NCBI GenBank assembly: GCA_029210585.1
Contig: JARGFP010000015.1
Span: 40,174-104,173 of the forward strand
Reading direction: 5' to 3'
Length of the DNA stretch: 64,000 bases
Source: Bacteroidales bacterium
GTDB taxonomy: Bacteria; Bacteroidota; Bacteroidia; Bacteroidales; GCA-2748055
Shown here: positions 42,201 through 50,403 of the stretch, one piece after another
Numbering within the stretch: position 1 is the stretch's first letter
Layout of the letters: each line of letters begins with the position of its first letter
Program-made: the position numbers and the translations under genes
The notes under the pieces: generated by a model
Seen by the model: only the letters and a program-made list of their open reading frames with translations
What the model was told of the DNA's origin: nothing
The model's database searches: none

Positions 42201-43768
42201 AATGTACTGGTATCCCACCTGTACACATAAACACCACTACCTCCCTTTGGTGTGGAAGCAAATAATGTATCAGGTATTATATTGGTACAAACTGTACGAT
42301 TTCCGGGAAGCGTATTAAACAAAAAGCCATTCAGGGGGGCTACAAGGTCTTTGATAACAGTTGAAAAACCTCCTGTCCCTCCAAAATCATATACTGCAGG
42401 ATCGCTATCATTTAGCCAGCGTCCTCCTGTTCCATGGCTATTTGAAATATTATAATTCAGGTGATCGCTTTCACGCACCCAAAAGACACCACCTGCGCCA
42501 CCTCCTCCCGGACCGGTATGAAAGGTATTTGATGTGTTTCCTCCATCTCCTCCGTCTGCAAAAAGGTCCACTTCAGTTGAATAATGGTTCACCTCCAGTA
42601 CAATGCATCCTCCGGCACCGCCGCCTCCTGCTCCTGCGAAAGCCAGGTCTGTAACGCTTTCACCATTAGCCCTGATCGCATATCGGCTTGTCGCATCTTT
42701 CTGTTCCGCAACAATTGTATCGGCAATGATTACCACGATCCCTCCTCCGTCCCCACCCCTGGTTGCAGTAATTTCCGGAACCAAAGTTTGTGTTCCCGTA
42801 CCACCCCCACCTCCAAAAAAGATACGGTTGGGGTACAATTTAACAAATGTTTCTTCATTATAATAGATTGGTGCATCAAGGCCAAAGCCTCCCCTTCCTT
42901 TCGTCTCGGGCCAGGCTGAAGTGCATTCTGATGATTGTGCGCCCCCCGCACCTCCTGCATTGTAATTTCCGCCACCGCCGCCACCGGCGAAACGTGCATT
43001 TCCTCCACCACCTCCTGTCACGAGAGGAAACTTGCCCCGCAATGAATCATTGATACCCGCATTCACCGGACCTTCTCCTTTCAACCCGGCAAGGTCATCC
43101 GCGGTCGTAAGATAATAACCGCGGCCGTAAAGCGATGGGTTTGTTTCATAGCAATCACCTTCGTAATTGTCCAGCGAAGGATCCGCTCCTTCAAAACCCT
43201 GACCGGACGCATCGATATCAGCACCCAGGGTCAGTTTCCCTTCCACGAAAAGTGCGACAACACCTCCCTCTCCAGTCTCTTTTGACCACTCCTGGGCCCG
43301 CAACACGTCTGACACCACTGCATCTTTATAATAAGGAACCCTGATCAGCTGGATCGCTGCTCCTTCTAAATATTTTTCTTTTAAAAATGGTGTAGGCGCT
43401 ACGAATACGATAATGCTGTCCTGTGATAAGATACTGTCAATTTTATTGATTGAATACGCCCCGGTATTGGGCCGAAAATCTGAATCATCATCGAAATAGC
43501 CTGACGTATCTACAACGACATACCCCTTGGGTTGATAAAGCATGACAATATCGCCCACCGCAAAGGAATCGGGCTCAGTAACCTTCACTGCATTTACCGG
43601 GCTGTCCTCCCTGCGTTCATAAATTTCCAGTACGCGTGAATACCTGTTCACCACACCGGAAATATATTCCGTCTGCCCAAACACCTCCACACTTCCCATA
43701 AAAACAAGAAGTGCCAGGGGAAGAAGGATTCCCCGGTATACGGATTGCAGATTCCTGGTGACGCTCAT
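39290..43768 (-). CDS. Large T9SS cargo protein with glycine-rich domain, repeats and type B sorting domain
   Basis: A 1492-residue surface protein with a signal peptide (about 1-31, ending VFGQ). Residues ~240-435 are a glycine-rich domain with GGGGG runs (GGGGGNARFAGGGGGGNYNA, FAGAGGGGAGGCIVLEV) that are prone to fibril- or adhesin-like packing. Residues ~480-1090 contain about six degenerate repeats of 95-105 residues. Each has a Cys near the start and end and a strand such as YIRRVVYSGEDSTC. The last ~105 residues (QGFSPNNDGFNQVFVIPG and NIIWDGYLEGQGTVASPGTYYYTLTF) are the type B C-terminal sorting domain. Resembles adhesin-type cargo such as SprB in layout but not identified as an orthologue. 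Probably exported with the PorP/SprF protein encoded immediately downstream. Confidence 0.85.
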   Translation of the reverse strand: MSVTRNLQSVYRGILLPLALLVFMGSVEVFGQTEYISGVVNRYSRVLEIYERREDSPVNAVKVTEPDSFAVGDIVMLYQPKGYVVVDTSGYFDDDSDFRPNTGAYSINKIDSILSQDSIIVFVAPTPFLKEKYLEGAAIQLIRVPYYKDAVVSDVLRAQEWSKETGEGGVVALFVEGKLTLGADIDASGQGFEGADPSLDNYEGDCYETNPSLYGRGYYLTTADDLAGLKGEGPVNAGINDSLRGKFPLVTGGGGGNARFAGGGGGGNYNAGGAGGAQSSECTSAWPETKGRGGFGLDAPIYYNEETFVKLYPNRIFFGGGGGTGTQTLVPEITATRGGDGGGIVVIIADTIVAEQKDATSRYAIRANGESVTDLAFAGAGGGGAGGCIVLEVNHYSTEVDLFADGGDGGNTSNTFHTGPGGGGAGGVFWVRESDHLNYNISNSHGTGGRWLNDSDPAVYDFGGTGGFSTVIKDLVAPLNGFLFNTLPGNRTVCTNIIPDTLFASTPKGGSGVYVYRWDTSTFPSNDSSWVIGDTVTEGYYVFDAPLTDTLQIRRIVIDTINGISEGFDVSVTYNILPEIEGNFIVAPDEICYGLTAETLEQHPDSTLRGADLGPARLDTAFSWISRPVTGGVWSDVPGSFTDTYTPSGDTVSTLYSRIVYSSVCADTSNAIQITVLPEITENTITVGDKDTICFGMQSDPIVGTQPQNGAGPGSYTYAWQVSPDGVSWGSDPDSAVYTSNETFNLSVWDNTRYIRRVVYSGEDSTCVSISNTQVIRVLDTISNNVLIPDTDMITICQFSPLPDGVLDGTTPVGGDPGNYTYFWQVRDKTGTWADSASLPPGTQFNLQSFDDTTYIRRLVVSGDNDVCKSYTDSLVVGIVWQIENNVLTAVPETYCQGDDLSTTLTAGALSGGANGIGIQWQYRTETGDWTPAPGSNALENYDFPETLGESLYFRRYAWSEPTDSVCFDTTSAVKITVQDSIQQNDILLINDVPLASAFLDSICAGLDLELTGTVDELTGGDESTYSFTWEVSSQPDFSGSVTASTPGYTIPDFRDPAFFRRIVVSGACEDTTDRLLVQPIELPAGKLVLSPGQADQVCSSDDIPVELKIEDLYLDPLARSYIVYVSYASQNNSGSAQFTNVVGQDSLVDFFVATDSAETYVYTLDQIIDDRGCVSEVVDPNQPSILVFYTPEVTITAADTLVCGPEVRLTATNQGGVPPPKWFASTVKSNMEDSDTVTITPDGLLEADAQLDFWFNDTVKMVYGFLLETSAEVGKACADSAYIMVTHFREPEQDTLMLPADDFYFQQTYDLTQLEPEIGVGLATWTVDNSGAGFADAANTVASGFTFEQEHVYTWTVENGRYPDGSYVCPVNTDEVVLVQHDLRQYQGFSPNNDGFNQVFVIPGLIHATDFTFTLYNSWGTRVYATTKGEAEIREVEIDGELKEENIIWDGYLEGQGTVASPGTYYYTLTFEIEGSAVEYAPKQGYIILKR

Positions 43769-43989
43769 TTCGAAATCTAAGATAGAAAAAAAATAAATGC
43801 CAACACGCTGTTTTGTGATCGACCTGGTATTTATCCTACCTGTTGCATGAGGAATTTGATCAACAGTTGTCCTGAATGAACCAGAATAACATCTGAATAG
43901 CTGAATAAATGTTTAATTTAATACCTGTTAACCGTATAATAAATCAGCCGGAAAACTGGAAAGGGGTTTTAAAGGAGCATAACGGACAC

Positions 43990-46900
43990 TCAGGCCACGG
44001 GAACCTTAACAAAGAAACTGGTTCCCTCTCCGGATCTGGTTCTGAACCAGATATTGCCACCCATCGATTTAACAATGTTCGCAGAGATCGCCAGTCCCAT
44101 GCCCATGCCCCCCGACTTGGTGGTGAAGTTGGGCCGGAACAGCTTGTCCCTGACTTCTTCAGCAATCCCCTTTCCATTGTCTGTAACCGTCACAATGGCT
44201 GTCTGTTCCGGAGCTTCCTCCAGTGTAATCAGGATCTTCTTTTCCCTTCCCTCAGGTACCGACTGTATGCCGTTTTTCACCAGGTTGATGATCACCCGCT
44301 GGAACTGCTCCGGATCTCCATAGGTCCGTATATCTTTCAGACCGCCTGTATCCAGGGCTATATGCACTCCTTCCGTGTTTTCGAACAGGTCGGTCACATT
44401 GTGCAGCTTTTTCACGATGTTGATCTTCTTGTAATTTGCCCTGGGCATCCGGGCAAAATCGGAAAACTCGTTGGCAATGGACCCCAGCAGGTCGATCTGC
44501 TCCACCAGCGTTGCACTGACCCTGGCGATCCGCTCCCTGATATCCCCTTCATCCTCCTCGATCATCCGCTGCATATGCTGCACATTCAGTTTCATCGGGG
44601 TGAGTGGATTCTTGATCTCGTGTGCGATCTGCTTGGCCATCTCCCGCCAGGCCGATTCCCGCTCCGATTGTGCAAGCAATTCAGCGCTTTTTTCCAGTTC
44701 ATCGACCATGTAATTGTACTCATCCACCAGTCCGGCGATCTCATCTTTCCCCTTGTAAATGATCTTCTCGTTGCTTTCGCTCAGGCTCAGTTGTGCAATC
44801 CTGCTCTGAATGAACCGCAGCGGTTGCGTGATCCGGTCGGCAAGGAACACGCTCAGGAACAATATAAGCAGCAGCAAAAGCACATAGGTATTCAGGATCG
44901 CCACCACCAGGTTGGTCACCTCCTGGGCAAGAATCTCGGGCTGCGTAAAATAGGGAAGGTTCAGGTAGGCCAGGAATTTGTTGTCGTTGTTCAACAGCGG
45001 AATATATGCCGACTGGTAGCTCATCCTGCCGATGCGCTCCGTATGTATGAAAGCTGAATAATCCTCCCCGGACAACCGGTCGAAGGTTTCCCTGTTCATA
45101 CGTATGCTCAGGAGTCCCTGGTCAAAGATCTCGTTCCTCGAAGTGGCCAGCAACAGGCCCTGTTCATCATACATATTGATGTCGGTGTAGAACACATTGG
45201 AAAATTTTCGCAATAACTCATCCAGGTTATAGTAGCTGTCGGAAGACCAGTTCCGGAGATCGTCCTCGTATTCAACCTTGTGTACCAGCTCAATGTAAAG
45301 CGACCGCATGGTATTCTGAAGTGTATCGTGGTGTTTCATCCGGTATTGCTGGATCACGAAATAGATCGTCCCGGTACAGATCACCAGGAAGGTAAGGAAC
45401 AATACCCCGATCATCGAATACTGGATCTTGTTCTTGAAATCCCATGTGACGGTTGCGCGCAGGTGTGAAGCTGAAACAACCAGGTAGGTCAGGGCGAACA
45501 ATGCAAATATATAGGCAAAAATGTATGAAAACGAGATCAGCTTGTCGACAAAGGAAACCACGGGCAAGCTCACGATCACTGTGTTTTCAGGATCCACGTT
45601 GAAGATCGTATGATCGAACCCTCCCATCCGTATATTCTCGAACGTGTTCTCCTTTTCGGTGTAATAATCCGGGCTCAGCCGGTAATTGTAGGCACCGCTA
45701 CTCGTGATCAGCTTTCCCCTGTTGTACTTGGCATAGGAGAATACTTCACCCTGCTTTTGCCCTTCCCGCATAAGCAGTGTAGGATACCCCAGCTCTTCTG
45801 AAATGATCTTGGAATCCAGCTCCAGGAAAAGTGAGATCTCATTGCCGTGCACCGTATAGGGAATCCATCCAAGGTAAGATATCCGGCCGTTCAGGTTGTT
45901 CAGGAAATAAAAATTGCTGTCTTCTACCAGGATGCCTTCATCTCCCACCATCCCCTCGAAAAATGAATAACAGGGATACCACCTTTCTTCCGGTGCCTCG
46001 ATGTATACACTGTCGGGCGGTCGGCACAACGTGATCATCAGGTCATACTTGGTCCAGTAACCTGAGAAATATGCCCGTTGCAGGTATTCAAAAATCAGGT
46101 CCCTGTCGATGATCTCGTAGGACAATCGCCTCACAAGTGCACTGTCGCTTTGCAGCTGGTTTGTAAGATCGGAAAAGAGCATCTCAGCCACCGCATCATG
46201 CTCGGTGGAGAGCTTGGCCAGCTCAATCTCCTTCTGTGCATTCAGTTTTTCAGATGAGTGCTTTCGCAGGTCGATGGTCAGAAATACGGACACCAGGAAG
46301 ATCAGTACAAAAAACTGGGAAAACTTCAGCTTTATAACCCTGGTTTTTAAATATATAAGAGCTGAGGCGATGGCAATGAAAAACAACGGCGTACCCCACT
46401 CAAGATGCCATTTTTCCGCAAAAAGAAAAGGCAGGAGAACCAGGAATCCGGGCAGCAGCAACCAAGGCAGTTTTCTCAGATCACCAGGTGTTTTTACAAT
46501 CTTCAACGCCTTATCAAACAACAGGATAAACACCATCAGCGACATCAGCATCACAAACAAACCGAAAAATGTGTACACAGAGAGTGTATCCAGCTGGTAG
46601 GCCTCGAATGAGATGGTGGAGTCAAGTACCAGGGACCGCATCATGTGATGCGCAAAAACGAACCAGACCGAAGAGGCCAGGACCACAACGATGGTCAGCG
46701 GACGATTGAAGGCATCCGTCAACTTCCCGCTTCGGTCAAAAAACCAGTAAAACAGCAACGTAATCGAAAACACCATCAGGATGAAGAAAAAAAGCTGGCC
46801 AAGCGACGGGAATGTCATGCTGGCATAGATTTCCGGCTGAAAGAATTCTGCTTCGAAGATGATCCGCGGGGCCTCCAGGTATATGATAAGCAGCGGGATA

Positions 46901-47688
46901 AGCACCATTGTCAGTATACTCCCGATCAGCCAGGCGGACCTTTTCCGGCGGGTGCTACCGGCATCGATATTCAATATGAACCACGCAAAGAGTGAGATGA
47001 TTCCCAGCAGGACCAGCAGTCCGGCAAGGGTAACGTTCAGTGGATTCTTCCGGAGGCTGGAGAAGAGATCCAGCGAAAAAAGGTAATCGCCTTCCAGCTT
47101 ATGGACATCCGCCAGGCCGGGACCCGTTTGTCGCAATAACGGGACTTCCTCGCCGACATGGAAATCTTCCTGGTACGATCCTTCCAGGTAATCATTCTCA
47201 TAGAGGTAATCCTTCCTGACCAGGATCAGTGCGTAGAGGTGCCCATCCTCCACTTCCCGGTTCAGCGCAACGTACGTGCCGTTCAGGGTTTCATATACAG
47301 GACTGCTGAACCTGGCCGACCAGCGTGTGCGCAGTGGGACAGAATGATCCGACCAGTAGGCCAGCCGGCTGTCCTGAAAAAAATAAAAGCTGATGTCCTC
47401 CACCGAAGCCAGTTCCCTGAATTCCTCCGAACGGGCATCCAGTACCTCCAGTGGAGCACCCGATGCAAATGATTCTGACAGCTCGTTGAAAATGTCCTGA
47501 ACCACCCGCTCCTTCTGGTGCAATACGGAGGTAAATGCATCCAGGTCCTGTGTATTGTACGTGCGGGAATAATAATTATACTGCAGCATCGCCACAGCAA
47601 CAATACAAACTGCAAAGACCAACAGGAACAGGCGTCTGAACAGCGGCCTGGTCGTCAGGGTGAAAATATGTTCCTTCTCCGGCTGCAT
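43990..47688 (-). CDS. Large multi-spanning sensor histidine kinase (NtrY-like)
   Basis: A 1232-residue kinase. A first helix (about 14-35) precedes a periplasmic domain. A block of seven or so helices follows (about 218-490). Two further helices (about 735-760 and 775-800) enclose another periplasmic region, and a last helix leads to a HAMP segment (FLADRITQPLRFIQSRI). The DHp domain has the phosphoacceptor His in QIAHEIKNPLTPMK (about H1023). The ATPase domain ends with DNGKGIAEEV, FRPNFTTKSGGMGMGLAI and GEGTSFFV. The NtrY-like DHp sequence suggests a family member that senses envelope or nitrogen state. It follows rlmH after 6 bases. No response regulator gene lies nearby. Confidence 0.9.
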   Translation of the reverse strand: MQPEKEHIFTLTTRPLFRRLFLLVFAVCIVAVAMLQYNYYSRTYNTQDLDAFTSVLHQKERVVQDIFNELSESFASGAPLEVLDARSEEFRELASVEDISFYFFQDSRLAYWSDHSVPLRTRWSARFSSPVYETLNGTYVALNREVEDGHLYALILVRKDYLYENDYLEGSYQEDFHVGEEVPLLRQTGPGLADVHKLEGDYLFSLDLFSSLRKNPLNVTLAGLLVLLGIISLFAWFILNIDAGSTRRKRSAWLIGSILTMVLIPLLIIYLEAPRIIFEAEFFQPEIYASMTFPSLGQLFFFILMVFSITLLFYWFFDRSGKLTDAFNRPLTIVVVLASSVWFVFAHHMMRSLVLDSTISFEAYQLDTLSVYTFFGLFVMLMSLMVFILLFDKALKIVKTPGDLRKLPWLLLPGFLVLLPFLFAEKWHLEWGTPLFFIAIASALIYLKTRVIKLKFSQFFVLIFLVSVFLTIDLRKHSSEKLNAQKEIELAKLSTEHDAVAEMLFSDLTNQLQSDSALVRRLSYEIIDRDLIFEYLQRAYFSGYWTKYDLMITLCRPPDSVYIEAPEERWYPCYSFFEGMVGDEGILVEDSNFYFLNNLNGRISYLGWIPYTVHGNEISLFLELDSKIISEELGYPTLLMREGQKQGEVFSYAKYNRGKLITSSGAYNYRLSPDYYTEKENTFENIRMGGFDHTIFNVDPENTVIVSLPVVSFVDKLISFSYIFAYIFALFALTYLVVSASHLRATVTWDFKNKIQYSMIGVLFLTFLVICTGTIYFVIQQYRMKHHDTLQNTMRSLYIELVHKVEYEDDLRNWSSDSYYNLDELLRKFSNVFYTDINMYDEQGLLLATSRNEIFDQGLLSIRMNRETFDRLSGEDYSAFIHTERIGRMSYQSAYIPLLNNDNKFLAYLNLPYFTQPEILAQEVTNLVVAILNTYVLLLLLILFLSVFLADRITQPLRFIQSRIAQLSLSESNEKIIYKGKDEIAGLVDEYNYMVDELEKSAELLAQSERESAWREMAKQIAHEIKNPLTPMKLNVQHMQRMIEEDEGDIRERIARVSATLVEQIDLLGSIANEFSDFARMPRANYKKINIVKKLHNVTDLFENTEGVHIALDTGGLKDIRTYGDPEQFQRVIINLVKNGIQSVPEGREKKILITLEEAPEQTAIVTVTDNGKGIAEEVRDKLFRPNFTTKSGGMGMGLAISANIVKSMGGNIWFRTRSGEGTSFFVKVPVA

Positions 47689-47694
47689 AATTAA

Positions 47695-48165
47695 TTACTT
47701 ATGGTGGTAAGGTTCCCCGTTCAGGATCGTGTAGGCCCTGTACAGCTGTTCTGAAAATATCAGCCTGACCATCTGGTGGGAGAACGTCATGTCTGATAAA
47801 GATATTTTCTGATCACCCCTGTCAAGTACCTCCTCCGAAAAACCATATGCCCCGCCTGTGACAAAAACCGTTTGCCCGGTGCGGCCCTCGAGTCCTTCCA
47901 GGTAATGTGCGAATGCTTCAGAAGTAAACCGCTTCCCGCGCTCGTCCAGCAAAATAACATGATCAGACGGTCTGAGCCGTTGCAGGATCTGCTGTCCTTC
48001 CAGCTTTTTCACCTCCCCGGTACTCATCTTCCCTGACAACCTGAGATCCGGGATCATTTCCACAATGAGTGGCGCATACCTTTTGATCCGTTTCACGTAT
48101 TCATCCACGCCTTCCTGCAGGTAGCCTGCTTTCGTTTTCCCGGTAAGAATGAGTTTCAGTTTCAT
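47695..48165 (-). CDS. rlmH: 23S rRNA (pseudouridine(1915)-N(3))-methyltransferase RlmH
   Basis: A 156-residue SPOUT methyltransferase. Conserved blocks are MKLKLILTGKTKAGYLQEGVDEYVKRIKRY at the N-terminus, HVILLDERGKRFTSEAFAHYLEGL, VFVTGGAYGFSEEVLDRGDQKISLS and the C-terminal MTFSHQMVRLIFSEQLYRAYTILNGEPYHHK. It methylates pseudouridine 1915 of 23S rRNA on assembled ribosomes. It is the first gene of a two-gene unit with the large histidine kinase and has a good -33/-7 promoter upstream. Confidence 0.97.
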   Translation of the reverse strand: MKLKLILTGKTKAGYLQEGVDEYVKRIKRYAPLIVEMIPDLRLSGKMSTGEVKKLEGQQILQRLRPSDHVILLDERGKRFTSEAFAHYLEGLEGRTGQTVFVTGGAYGFSEEVLDRGDQKISLSDMTFSHQMVRLIFSEQLYRAYTILNGEPYHHK

Positions 48166-48238
48166 AAAAGCCGCAGATACAGCGTTTTTTTTTAACTTGC
48201 AACCATGCTGATTTGGTCTGATTATTGCACAATCAATA

Positions 48239-48270
48239 CAAACATAGCGCTTAATCGTTTTTTAATGCAA
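48239..48270 (-). promoter_or_regulatory. Bacteroidota promoter for rlmH (TTG-N21-TATGTTTG, minus strand)
   Basis: On the minus strand, TTG (48268-48270), 21 bases and TATGTTTG (48239-48246) match the Bacteroidota promoter consensus. The predicted start lies about 65 bases upstream of rlmH. The divergent DUF4783 gene begins at 48288. Confidence 0.6.
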
Positions 48271-48287
48271 TAACCCGGCCAAAAAGT

Positions 48288-48686
48288 ATGAACAACCCCA
48301 GGGGAATGATGAGATTTGTAATGATACCAGCGTTGCTGTTCGTGGTGATGAACGGGATTTCCCAGACCGTGCCGACAGGGATCACGGAAGCATTCGTAAA
48401 AGGTAATGCGAAGCAACTGGCGGAATATTTCCACGACAATCTGGAAATGAAGATTCTGAAGGAGGAATATGTGACCAGTAAAAACCAGGCTTCAAGGATC
48501 ATGCAGGATTTTTTCAAGAAGAATCAGCCACTTTCCTTTCATCTCGAATACGAAGGTACCGAGAAGGATACCAGGTACGGACTCGGCACCCTGGTGACCA
48601 GGAAAGGGTCCTTCAGCGTCAACCTATATTTCCTGGATGGCAGCAAAAAGAAGATCATCTACTCCATGAGCATTGAAAAAATCTGA
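48288..48686 (+). CDS. DUF4783 family secreted protein
   Basis: A 132-residue protein with a short cleavable signal peptide (ending VVMNGISQ) and a compact mature domain (ITEAFVKGNAKQLAEYFHDNLEMKIL, SFHLEYEGTEKDTRYGLGTLVTRKGSFSVNLYFLDG). This is the DUF4783 family, NTF2/SnoaL-like small proteins restricted mainly to Bacteroidota, with unknown function. A start at one of the two downstream ATGs (48306, 48309) is equally possible. It is followed by nadC four bases after its stop, an arrangement that suggests co-transcription. Confidence 0.82.
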   Translation: MNNPRGMMRFVMIPALLFVVMNGISQTVPTGITEAFVKGNAKQLAEYFHDNLEMKILKEEYVTSKNQASRIMQDFFKKNQPLSFHLEYEGTEKDTRYGLGTLVTRKGSFSVNLYFLDGSKKKIIYSMSIEKI

Positions 48687-48690
48687 TCCC

Positions 48691-49536
48691 ATGCATATTT
48701 TTACCCCCGAAGACCTGCTCGATCTGTGGCTCAGGGAAGATATCGGTGAAGGCGACCATACCACGTTGAGCACCATCCCCGCAGAGGCTACCGGCAAAGC
48801 AAAATTACTTGTCAAGGAACCCGGCATCATCGCCGGCACTGAGATCGCGCAACGCATCTTCAATACCTTTGATCCCGGCCTCAGGGTGGATTTGCGTACC
48901 AGTGACGGTGCACACATCAAGCCGGGCGACATCTGCTTCCACGTGGAAGGAAGCGTGCGTTCTATCCTGCAGACTGAGCGGCTCGTGCTGAATGTGATGC
49001 AGCGCATGAGCGGGATCGCAACCGAAACGGCCCGGTATGTGAAGGAGCTGGAAGGCACCGGCACAAAGGTGCTCGACACACGGAAAACCACACCCGGGTT
49101 CAGGTACATGGAAAAGGAGGCGGTCAGGATCGGGGGCGGTGTCAACCACAGGATCGGGCTCTACGACATGGTCCTGATCAAGGACAATCACATCGATTTT
49201 GCAGGCGGAATTGAACAGGCCATTGCGCGTGCAACCGATTACATTGCAGAAAAAAAGCTTCAGCTGAAAATCGAAGTGGAGGTACGTACCCTTCAGGATA
49301 TTGAAAAAGTGCTCGTAACAGGCGGGGTACACAGGATCCTGCTGGATAATTTCACGGTGGAAATGACCAGCGAGGCGGTGCAGCTTATCGATGGCCGGGC
49401 AGAAACAGAATCCTCCGGCGGCATCACTTTCGGGACACTCAGGAGGTATGCTGAATGTGGCGTCGACTATATCTCCGTTGGCGCCCTCACCCACCAGGTC
49501 AGGAGCCTCGACCTGAGCCTGAAAGCTGATTTCTGA
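48691..49536 (+). CDS. nadC: Nicotinate-nucleotide pyrophosphorylase (quinolinate phosphoribosyltransferase)
   Basis: A 281-residue enzyme catalysing quinolinate plus PRPP to nicotinate mononucleotide in de novo NAD synthesis. The diagnostic block DTRKTTPGFRYMEKEAVRIGGGVNHRIGLYDMVLIKDNH (about residues 130-168) carries the quinolinate- and PRPP-binding residues, and VEVRTLQDIEKVLVTG follows. I use the ATG at 48691 (MHIFTPEDLLDLWLREDIGEGDHT); the upstream TTG at 48673 overlaps the DUF4783 gene. It lies in a group with pdxH; both are vitamin-cofactor genes. Confidence 0.97.
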   Translation: MHIFTPEDLLDLWLREDIGEGDHTTLSTIPAEATGKAKLLVKEPGIIAGTEIAQRIFNTFDPGLRVDLRTSDGAHIKPGDICFHVEGSVRSILQTERLVLNVMQRMSGIATETARYVKELEGTGTKVLDTRKTTPGFRYMEKEAVRIGGGVNHRIGLYDMVLIKDNHIDFAGGIEQAIARATDYIAEKKLQLKIEVEVRTLQDIEKVLVTGGVHRILLDNFTVEMTSEAVQLIDGRAETESSGGITFGTLRRYAECGVDYISVGALTHQVRSLDLSLKADF

Positions 49537-49578
49537 ACCTTTGAACATTCAGGCTGTTATCATGTTTACTATCAAAAC

Positions 49579-50232
49579 ATGATCTACATGTCGGATCCCT
49601 ATTATTACAGAAATGAATACGGCAAATCCAGCCTGAATGAGACGGACCTTCCATCGCACCCGGTGGAACTGTTCGAGAAATGGCTCATGGAGGCCTTTGA
49701 AGCAGACCTGCCGGAACCCACTGCCATGACGCTGTCCACTGCCAGCACCGAAGGCAGGGTCGCTGCACGTATCGTGCTGCTGAAAGGATTCGATGCCGGC
49801 GGATTTCAATTCTATACCAATTATAAAAGCAGGAAAGGCCGCGAACTGGATGAAAACCCCTTTGCTGCCATGAGTTTCTTCTGGCCCGAACTGGAACGGC
49901 AAATCAGGATACAGGGGAAAGTGGAAAAAATACCGGCAAAGGACTCCGATCTCTATCATTCCGCCCGGCCAAGGAACAACCAGCTGGGCGCCTGGGCCTC
50001 TGAACAAAGCACCCCGGTTTCGGATCGAAAAACACTTGAAGATCAGTTTGATGCAGTAAAAAAAGCCTATAAGGACCACGACGTTATCCCGCGCCCGCCC
50101 ATGTGGGGCGGCTACCGGCTCATTCCCGACAACATTGAATTCTGGCAGGGAAGGGAAAACCGGCTGCACGACCGCATTGAATTCCAGCGCGACAGCTCCG
50201 GCAGGTGGTGCAGGCAACGCCTGAGTCCCTGA
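49579..50232 (+). CDS. pdxH: Pyridoxamine 5'-phosphate oxidase
   Basis: A 217-residue FMN enzyme converting pyridoxine or pyridoxamine 5'-phosphate to pyridoxal 5'-phosphate. Recognised are AMTLSTASTEGRVAARIVLLKGFDAGGFQFYTNY (FMN-binding), SRKGRELDENPFAAMSFFWPELERQIRIQGKVEK, SARPRNNQLGAWASEQS and WGGYRLIPDNIEFWQGRENRLHDRI with the C-terminal RW–RLSP ending of PdxH. Two ATGs are close together (49579 and three codons later); the first is used. It follows nadC after 42 bases on the same strand. PLP made here would serve the two PLP enzymes of the window. Confidence 0.95.
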   Translation: MIYMSDPYYYRNEYGKSSLNETDLPSHPVELFEKWLMEAFEADLPEPTAMTLSTASTEGRVAARIVLLKGFDAGGFQFYTNYKSRKGRELDENPFAAMSFFWPELERQIRIQGKVEKIPAKDSDLYHSARPRNNQLGAWASEQSTPVSDRKTLEDQFDAVKKAYKDHDVIPRPPMWGGYRLIPDNIEFWQGRENRLHDRIEFQRDSSGRWCRQRLSP

Positions 50233-50403
50233 TCTACCTGCCGGACGGACTTTCCGTGAGATCCGGTCCACATATACCCCGGGCCCACATTCAGCAGCCC
50301 GCTGATTTTCCGTTATCTGCCTGATCAGGGCGACCGCAATGCTGCGATATGCCTTTACAGCATGTTGATCCTGGATTTCGTTGAAATTTTGCCTTACAGG
50401 TAA

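Noticed and set aside
42470..43050. Repeated purine-rich DNA pattern resembling a CRISPR or short tandem repeat
   Set aside because: The pattern comes from glycine codons in the glycine-rich domain of the cargo protein and has no repeat-spacer structure. No cas genes are near.
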